The notes beneath the pieces are model-generated. The model was not told where the DNA came from and searched no databases. It saw only the letters and a program-made list of their open reading frames with translations. This document shows positions 56,559-64,000 of a DNA stretch of 64,000 nt, piece after piece. The stretch is from contig JAFCIZ010000008.1 of NCBI GenBank assembly GCA_017871115.1, forward strand, positions 1,488,001-1,552,000. Reading direction: 5' to 3'. A program made the position numbers and the translations under genes. The DNA comes from Cunninghamella blakesleeana. Taxonomy: Eukaryota; Mucoromycota; Mucoromycetes; Mucorales; Cunninghamellaceae. Numbering within the stretch: the first letter of the stretch is position 1; each line of letters begins with the position of its first letter.

Positions 56559-59500
56559 ATGTCTAGACATCGAGCAGTTAGAAATATAGATCTTGATGGT
56601 AATAAAGAATTGAAAACGGCAATAAATTTTAAATAAAAGTAGTTGTTGTATTAATTTCTATATATATATATATATTTTTTAAAAATTACAACCTTCAATA
56701 CTTTTTATTTTTATTTTTGTATATAGACGTTCTTGACGAAGAACAATATGACGACGAATATGACGAAAATCAATGTAAAAATAAATAACAGTTTAATATA
56801 TTGAAGGTATATGAATGAATAGTATGATAAAATGTTCTTTTTTTTTTTATTTTTTATTTTGCACATATACTTTTCGTGTATTCAAAACTAGTGGATGAAT
56901 CTCAGTTAACAAATGAAGATATTATGGCATTGGACGAAGGTTTAGAGTATATATATAGTGTTATTGGCGATCATACACCTTTAACCGATGTAGAAATAAA
57001 AGAGGCTTTATGGTATTATTATTTTGATAAAGAAGAAACTCTCAATTGGGCATTGGGTATATTTATATTTAAATATGAAAGAGCAATAAAATAAAGAAAA
57101 AAAAAAGGTTTAAAGGCTGGATTTAATATTTACATATATTATTATTATTATTATAGAAAAAATCGAGCAGTTAAAAACAAAAGAAGAAAAGCAAAAGGAA
57201 AAAGAGGCTAAAAAACAAGCTGCGGCCAAAGGTAAGAACCAAAAAAAAAATAAAATAAAAATAAAAATAGGATATAATAGAATGGTATATACTACTTTGT
57301 AATCAAGCATATTTTCCCTATTTGAACCTTTTTATTATTTATTCTATACCCTTTTTACTTTTTCATATACTTTATCATTTTTTTCCCCTTCCATGGTATT
57401 TTGTATGCATTTATATATATATATATATATATATCTGTAATTAATGGGTATATAGTTGTTCAAGGTGTGTATATGTATATATTTATATTTATTTTATCTC
57501 TTTATTTTTACAATTTTTTTTTTTTTTTGATATTATTGCTTATCACTCTTATTATTTATACTACCATAGATAGAAAACCATGTTACAGAAGACCACCAGC
57601 GAGAATGTATATGGATTCAGTTAGGAATTCAACACCAACCCCATCGCCAATAAATATCACGAATAAAGGGCCATCTTTATCTCAACTTGTTACAAATGGA
57701 AAAAATAATGCTACATCCAGTTTGTCACAACTTCGTAATAAAATGTCGACAACGTCAACCACATCTAATTCACTAGCCGCTCTATCAGCACAATCAAAAA
57801 TAAAGCCAACTTCTCTTTCGGCTTTAGCTTCAAAAACAAAACCATCTTCACTTAGTTCAATAGCCAATAATAATAGTACTAGTAATATTAATAATAATGG
57901 TAATAGTGATAGCAAACAAAGTACTAGAGGTTCTCTTTTATCATTAGCGCAAAATTCAGCAAATCAACGTAATAAATCAGCTTTACAAAACCTTGTTCAA
58001 AGACAACAGAATACACCCCCCTCCTCTCCTCTAACCAATTTGACCAACAATAAAACAGTTTCTTTGAATGGATCTAATTTATCAAGCCTTTCGCATCTAG
58101 CTACTAGATCGAAACAACCTATAAATACCAATAAACTTTCAACTCTTGTATCATCATCACCCTCATCTGCTGCTAGTGGATTGTCCTCTTTATTACCAAA
58201 GACAGAAAAAAAAGTGGATGAACCAAAAATAAAAGAAGAGATGATGGAAAAGAAAGATACGACACCAACGATGAAAGAGGACCAAGAAGAAACTGAAAAA
58301 GGAAACGGAAGCACGATTGTAGATCAAATGACATCGCTATATAATAAGGATATAGCAGCGAAAACCAATGTAAAAAATCCTTTAATAGCGCCACCATCTT
58401 CAGCAGCCATATTTTTATTTAAACCTCATGAAAAGATTCAATCCTCATCCTCACTTTCTTCAGATATATTTATGACTTTACCACAAACGCTTGGTCAAGC
58501 CTTTTATGATACCATGTCTACTACTGTAACATCTAAAACAGCAAAATTATTTAATTTCGATGTTCCAAGTCCCGATGATATTGTATTATCTGCTCAAAGT
58601 CATCGAAGTGGCCAAGGAAAAAATTAGATCAATAAATCCATCGTTTTATATACCTTTTTTTTTTTTTTTTTTTTTTTTCTATTTCTTTTTCTTCTATATG
58701 CTCTAATTTTTCTTTTTTCTTTTTCTTTTTATATATACCATTTTATTTATCCATCTGCTTATCATTATATGTATATAATTAATCTTTTTTCTATGTTTCT
58801 ATCACACTTTTTTTTTATTATATATATTTCTATAGCAAAAGTAACACCCAAGGCAACTGCACCATCATTAAAAATGAACAAATCGATTAAAAAAGAAACA
58901 AAAGTCATGGACGATGATAGCGTAGAATTTTTATCAGATGATGATGATCAATTAGCTCAAGATCTCTCTTTACTAGGATTAAAAGATGATACAAAAAAAA
59001 CAAGTGTTAAAAAATTAAAAGAATCTGCTACAAGTACACCTTCTGGTACACCACTTTCAAGTCGTGCTGCTTCACCCCTATCAAAAATACCTACTTCAAA
59101 ACGTATTGATGTTGTAGAAGAATATAATAAGCGTTCAACTGAAAAACCAAAATTAAATTTAGTTGTTATAGGTAATCACCATAATGATTATAATAATACC
59201 TGAAAAGAAAAGGAAAAGAGTATTTACATTTACTGATCGTTATTCTTATTTTTATTTTATTATTAGGCCATGTAGATGCTGGAAAATCAACGTTAATGGG
59301 GCATTTGTTATATGATCTTGGTAATGTAAACGAACGTACTATGCGAAAGTATCAAAAAGATTCTCAAGAAATTGGAAAAGGTTCATTTGCTTATGCCTGG
59401 GTTTTAGATGAAACTGATGAAGAGCGTGAAAGGTAAATCAAATAATTATAATAATAATAATTAAATCAACGATAATAAAACAAGATAAAAAAAAAAAAAG

Positions 59501-61144
59501 CAAGTAATTAAACAAATAGCATTATATATATATATATAGAGGTGTAACTATTGATATTGCTATGAATCATTTTGAAACACCTAATCGTCAATTCACATTA
59601 TTGGATGCACCTGGTCATCGAGATTTTATTCCTAATATGATATCTGGTACTTCTCAAGCTGATGCTTCCATACTTGTTGTTGATGCAGCTACTGGAGGAT
59701 TTGAATCTGGGTTTGATGCTAATGGTCAAACAAAAGAACATGCTTTATTAGCAAGAAGTCTTGGTGTAAAACAATTAGTTGTTGCTGTTAATAAGCTGGA
59801 TGTGGTAAAATATATATATATAAAAGTATTAGTATTTTTTATAAATGTATAATTAATTTATTCATGATTATTTTATTATTAGATGGAATGGGACCAAGGT
59901 CGATTTGATGAAATTGTTAACAAATTAAGTGTCTTTTTATTACAAGCTGGATATAAAAAAAATGACTTGACATATGTACCAGTATCAGGGTTAACAGGGG
60001 AAAATTTAATAAGCCCATCACAAGATAAACGATTAACACAATGGTATCATGGTCCAAGCCTTTTAGAAGCGATCGACTCAATCCAACCACCTACACGATT
60101 AATCAATAAGCCATTCCGTATGGGTGTCACTGATTTCTTTAAAGGAGGGTTTACTAGTAGTGGAGGTATCTCTGTTGGTGGATCCATTGACTCTGGAACA
60201 ATTCAAATCGGAGAGCAGGTTATGGTGGTTCCTGGTAATGAAGTAGGTATTGTCAAATCTATTCAAGCCAATGAAGAAAATGTAGCGTGGGGTGCAGCTG
60301 GGGATTCTATATTAATGACAATACTGGGTTTAGATCTTTTAAATTTAAAGTAAAAAAAAAAAAAAAGTTTATTCTCTTTTCCTAAAATTGAAAAATGTCT
60401 TTTTATGGGTTTATTTCTAACAAATATATATATATAAATATATATTTAAAATAATGTAGTACAGGAAGTGTTTTGTGTAATCCTCTTGAACCAGTGCCAG
60501 TGACAACCACTTTTACCGCCCAAATTGTTGTTTTTGATATTAAAATCCCAATAACTTCTGGATTTCCGGTAATTATATATATATAATTATATATATATAT
60601 ATATAAAAGGAAATTAAATAGAAGGAAAAGAAAAAAATAAATAAAAAAAAGCAATACTAAACTAAACTATATATATATCATATTTTATTTTTTATTTTTA
60701 AATAGGTAATTCTTCACCATCAAAGTTTAAATGAACCTGCATCTATTATTAAATTAATAAGTACTTTGGATAAATCTACTGGTGAAGTTATAAAAAGAAA
60801 TCCAAGGTAAAAAGAATGAAAGTCTAGACTTGAATACATACTTGATTTTCTCTAATAATAATATATACTCTTTTTTTAGACATTTATCAAAAGGTGCCAC
60901 TGCCAAGGTAAAAATTCAATTAAGTCACCGACCTATTCCGCTTGAAACTTTTAAAGATAACAAGCAATTGGGACGTATTATGTTAAGAAAAGGAGGAGAA
61001 ACAGTAGCTGCTGGTGTAGTAGATGAGGTAAATAACATTATATGACTATTTTTTTTTTCTTTTTTTTTTTTTTTCTTTTCATTTTATTTACATATAAATA
61101 TAATTTTTTTTTTTTTTAAATAGATTTTAACTTTTGGATCATAA
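56559..61144 (+). CDS. hbs1: Ribosome-rescue GTPase Hbs1
   Basis: eEF1A/eRF3-like GTPase that works with Dom34/Pelota to free stalled ribosomes (no-go and non-stop decay). Thirteen exons: 56559-56598, 56727-56774, 56892-57056, 57157-57231, 57570-58607 (end uncertain), 58836-59171, 59267-59432, 59540-59804, 59883-60349, 60460-60568, 60706-60806, 60880-61027 and 61124-61144, about 992 aa. The start [13 protein letters not shown] is typical of Hbs1, followed by the HBS1 N domain ([33 protein letters not shown]). A long Ser/Thr/Asn-rich linker makes it larger than yeast Hbs1 (611 aa). G motifs: [21 protein letters not shown]. Domains 2 and 3 follow ([33 protein letters not shown]). The exon 5 donor is poor: GTGGCC at 58608 or GTCATC nearby, both keeping frame. 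Confidence 0.9.
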
Positions 61145-61264
61145 ATAATGAAGATATAGGATTATATATTATCCAAATATAGTATTTTAACCCCTTTTTA
61201 CACACATCTATATATTACATATGTATTCACTTTGAATGAAGCGACCTAAAAATAATAACAATAA

Positions 61265-61295
<31 letters not shown>

Positions 61296-61924
61296 TAACT
61301 AATAGTAAAAATAAATGGTATATATAATTATAATTATAATTATAATTATAGTAATTAGCTTTTTTTTATTCCTTGGTATTATATCGTTATATATTCTAAT
61401 TTTCTTTAATAGTAATCTATAATGATGAATATATCTAAGTGAAGAAATCGCCCAAACTTTTACCAACTACTTAGCATACTTTTTGTATGTTGTGAAACAA
61501 CAAGATAATAATGTAATTCTCGGGATTCCTTTTCCAAATTTGTTAATCGACCTATTTGTTTTATTTTTTTTTTCCTTTCTCCCCTTATTTATATATATAT
61601 AAAACGTACCAATTTATATATTAATAAATTGATGTTTGTATATTTGCTTATTATAATTTGTTTAAAACCGTAATTAGCACTGACTATGAATTTTTAATTT
61701 TTTTTTAAAAAGCAGTAAAAAGAAGAGTTGATCGACCTATGAAATAGATATAATGTAGTACAAAACCATCTGTAGAAAAGTCATTCTATTCTAAAAGTTA
61801 TTTGACATGCTTTTTCTTAAAAAAAAAGTCCAATTTTTTTTAATTTCAATTATTTTTTTTATTTCCTTTTCCTTTTCCCTTTCCTTTTCTTTTGTTTTTA
61901 TTCTCTCTTCCGCTCTTTAATAAT

Positions 61925-61960
<36 letters not shown>

Positions 61961-62083
61961 GTATATTCATACACATATATTATTATATATATATATATAT
62001 ATATACATACATACATATATACATATATACATACATACGTACATACCTACATACATACACACACACACACACAAATAAATATA
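61145..62083. other. Intergenic with simple repeats, fucosyltransferase upstream region
   Basis: (AAT)n at about 61261-61295, an (AATTAT)n-type run near 61326-61352, pyrimidine-rich sequence at 61860-61920 and a compound (TA)n / (ATAC)n / (AC)n microsatellite from about 61928 to 62073 that abuts the next start codon. No gene was seen. Confidence 0.6.
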
Positions 62084-63856
62084 ATGATATTTCAATCAAG
62101 TTCAAGGTCAATAAAACGGCAACGATTACTAAAAAAAGCATTAATAACCTGCTTTATCACATCCTTCATCTTCATTATCTATTTAAATAAAACAGAAATT
62201 GGAGCCGAAGTCCAACCAGTCAATACCTCATCTTCTCCTCTCCTATCACATAATAATATACATCATGATAAATATCATCTACAACAACAGCAACAACATC
62301 ATTATACAGAAAAACAACATGAAGTTGCTGTACCTAGAAAAGCTTTGTTAGAGTCCATGAGAAAGGCAAGACAGGAACGTTTATCACGTTATTCGCAAGA
62401 AAATGAAGCCACACAGTCAGCTAATACAATATCTGTAGAAGAAAAAGAAGTAATAAATGAAGGACAAGAAGTAGAGGTAGAAGAAGAAACAATCATACCC
62501 ACAAAAGAAGAATTAAAACAACAGCAGCAAAAGGAGTCTATACCAATTCAAGACATATCGTCGGCCGATGAAGACAAGGTATATAAAAAGGAAAGTGATA
62601 ATAAATATTTACCAAGCGGCGATGGGAAAGATGTAGATGAAAAATACATCTCGTATCTACCCCATTCTGGGTTCCATAATCAGCGAATAGCTATGGTGAA
62701 TGCTATCATGCTCGCTCATCGGCTCAACCGTACGCTTTTATTACCACCTGTTAAATTGGGAGCCCCTATTCATTGGCGTAAACACGATTCGCTAGAATCT
62801 TATCATCGAAGACTATCAAAGGCCAACTTGGCTCATTGTCGGCTTTATTTAGTGCAAGATGAAGGAACTAATAGCAATAATAATAGAAAAAATGCACCTT
62901 CATCATGCCAACAATCATTTAAATACACTAGTTTACGTTGGGATCGATTATTTTCTTTGGAAGGGATTAAGCAAAAAGTGCGAATTCGATATAGGGATGA
63001 TTATGATCGACATTATTTAGAAACAAAATTCGGAATCACTAAGGCTAATACTTATTTTATCAAAGATGAATTGTTGTATGATTATCGCATCATTGAAAAT
63101 AATTTGGGTGGGTTACATAAATATCAGCGAATCATTAAAGTAGAAGACTTGGATTTAAGAAATGAACGATTGATCAGTTTTGGATCATTGTTTGGCAATG
63201 GGCGAATGATCTTGCAAGACAAATCTTTATTGACTTATTTAAATCAACAGTTTATTTTCGATAAAAATACTCTGCCTGATTTATTTGATGAAATGGATCG
63301 TATGTTGTCCATCCTTGGTGGCCCATTGTCTTATGTCTCTATTCATGCTCGTACTGGGGATAGTATTTTTGAACGGTTTGCGCCTCAAGTCATGGAAAAG
63401 TTATGGAAAGATCTAAATCCTTATTTACCGGTTTTAGAACAATCCAAGTATTTGCAGCAGCAACAGGTAGATCCTTCTTATAAATGTTATGAAGCCCCCC
63501 CTTCCAATCCAATATTGGGTCCTGCTATTGATTGGGAACAGAAAAAAGTCATCAATCAACGAAGCCTTGTAATGTTTATGGCAACCGATAGTATGAATCC
63601 CCGAGAAAATGATTTATTTAAAAATATTTATCAACATTTCCCTTGTGTTGTTACGTTAAATGATTTATTTGATTTCAAAGCCTCACCTTTATCTACAATG
63701 ATTAACCCCGAAGATGGTATCAATTATGGTAAGTTCTTAATTCCTTTTTTGGATGGTTTAATGGCAAGTCGTGGTCAAACGTTTAATGGTTCAATGTGGA
63801 GTACTTTTAGTAAATACATTGAATATTTACATGATGCCTTTTTATCATCATCATAA
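62084..63856 (+). CDS. GDP-fucose protein O-fucosyltransferase-like type II membrane protein
   Basis: 590 aa from ATG 62084. The open frame extends upstream to 61892 only through the TA/AC microsatellite, which gives a Tyr/Ile/His repeat, so the later ATG is preferred. A short basic N terminus (SIKRQRLLKK) and one membrane helix at about 18-36 indicate a Golgi/ER type II protein. A Gln/Glu-rich stem follows to about 185. The catalytic region starts YISYLPHSGFHNQRIAMVNAI, then AHRLNRTLLLPPV (nucleotide-binding region of O-fucosyltransferase-like proteins), and includes SIHARTGDSIFE at about 420-431, the HxR...D motif. It ends with DGLMASRGQTFNGSMWSTFSK, matching the conserved C-terminal motif. 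Predicted to add a sugar, perhaps fucose, to secreted proteins; donor and acceptor are inferred. Confidence 0.82.
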   Translation: MIFQSSSRSIKRQRLLKKALITCFITSFIFIIYLNKTEIGAEVQPVNTSSSPLLSHNNIHHDKYHLQQQQQHHYTEKQHEVAVPRKALLESMRKARQERLSRYSQENEATQSANTISVEEKEVINEGQEVEVEEETIIPTKEELKQQQQKESIPIQDISSADEDKVYKKESDNKYLPSGDGKDVDEKYISYLPHSGFHNQRIAMVNAIMLAHRLNRTLLLPPVKLGAPIHWRKHDSLESYHRRLSKANLAHCRLYLVQDEGTNSNNNRKNAPSSCQQSFKYTSLRWDRLFSLEGIKQKVRIRYRDDYDRHYLETKFGITKANTYFIKDELLYDYRIIENNLGGLHKYQRIIKVEDLDLRNERLISFGSLFGNGRMILQDKSLLTYLNQQFIFDKNTLPDLFDEMDRMLSILGGPLSYVSIHARTGDSIFERFAPQVMEKLWKDLNPYLPVLEQSKYLQQQQVDPSYKCYEAPPSNPILGPAIDWEQKKVINQRSLVMFMATDSMNPRENDLFKNIYQHFPCVVTLNDLFDFKASPLSTMINPEDGINYGKFLIPFLDGLMASRGQTFNGSMWSTFSKYIEYLHDAFLSSS

Positions 63857-63867
63857 ATATATTATTC

Positions 63868-63911
<44 letters not shown>

Positions 63912-64000
63912 CATTTTTATATCATCTTTTATCATATTTCTCATTTTTTGTATTATATAAAAAAAAACAAAACAAAAAAACACTCTCCTTCTTTTCATTC
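63857..64000. other. 3' flank with (TA)n
   Basis: (TA)n at about 63872-63903 followed by A+T-rich sequence to the window end. No gene was seen. Confidence 0.6.

Noticed and set aside
61892..62083. N-terminal extension of the fucosyltransferase-like protein (Tyr/Ile/His/Thr repeats)
   Set aside because: It is translation of a TA/ATAC/AC microsatellite and would put a repeat before the signal-anchor; ATG 62084 gives a normal type II start.
1..64000. CRISPR arrays, operons, Shine-Dalgarno sites, bacterial promoters or rRNA
   Set aside because: The DNA is eukaryotic; regularly spaced repeats and rRNA motifs were not seen. The tandem repeats present are simple microsatellites.

Overview
The window is about 75-80% A+T nuclear DNA from a filamentous fungus, most likely an early-diverging one (Mucoromycota, probably Mucorales; this is inference). 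The host genes are densely spaced and cut by many short GT-AG introns (mostly 60-110 nt). I read splice sites by eye and checked that exon lengths sum to whole codons and that the spliced proteins match known families.

Layout. 1-15.5 kb: host genes. These are a ZDHHC16-like palmitoyltransferase (5' truncated by the window edge), a small FAR1/GCM1-type zinc-binding protein, F-box/ankyrin-like gene copy 1 (minus strand), a TatD-family metal hydrolase, the GID/CTLH subunit ARMC8 (Gid5), the V-ATPase proteolipid Vma3 (minus strand, with a 13-nt microexon) and an MBOAT lysophospholipid acyltransferase divergent from it. 15.5-28.5 kb: gene-poor DNA with F-box copies 2 and 3, solo LTRs, a decayed OTU-type protease and a decayed antisense gene. 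28.5-48.3 kb: a retrotransposon cluster around a tRNA-Cys gene. 48.3-50.6 kb: A+T-rich DNA with LTR-like remnants. 50.6-64 kb: host genes again (F-box protein, DH-PH RhoGEF, the ribosome-rescue GTPase Hbs1, a fucosyltransferase-like type II membrane protein).

Retrotransposon cluster. Three Ty3-type LTR elements have near-identical LTR pairs and target-site duplications, so all look recent. Element A (28544-34049) is one uninterrupted gag-pol ORF and ends 12 bp upstream of the mature tRNA-Cys, the position expected of Ty3-like Pol III targeting. Element B (34979-40858) is a chromodomain element with a possible Tf1-like self-priming site; it sits inside element C with a perfect ACCTC duplication. 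Element C (34316-48293, minus strand, about 8.1 kb without B) is the most unusual object here. It has gag, then PR-RT-RNase H reached through a canonical A AAA AAC -1 frameshift site, then integrase as a separate ORF (now with one in-frame TGA), then an unrecognised accessory ORF whose reading frame originally ran through the polypurine tract into the 3' LTR.

F-box/ankyrin-like family. Three intact copies (one inverted relative to the others) share 5' flanks, a conserved promoter-like block containing CAGCTG, and the same downstream solo LTR of the B family at the same site. The LTR therefore inserted once and the whole block was then duplicated. Copy 3 is a patchwork of copy-1-like and copy-2-like stretches, which suggests gene conversion.
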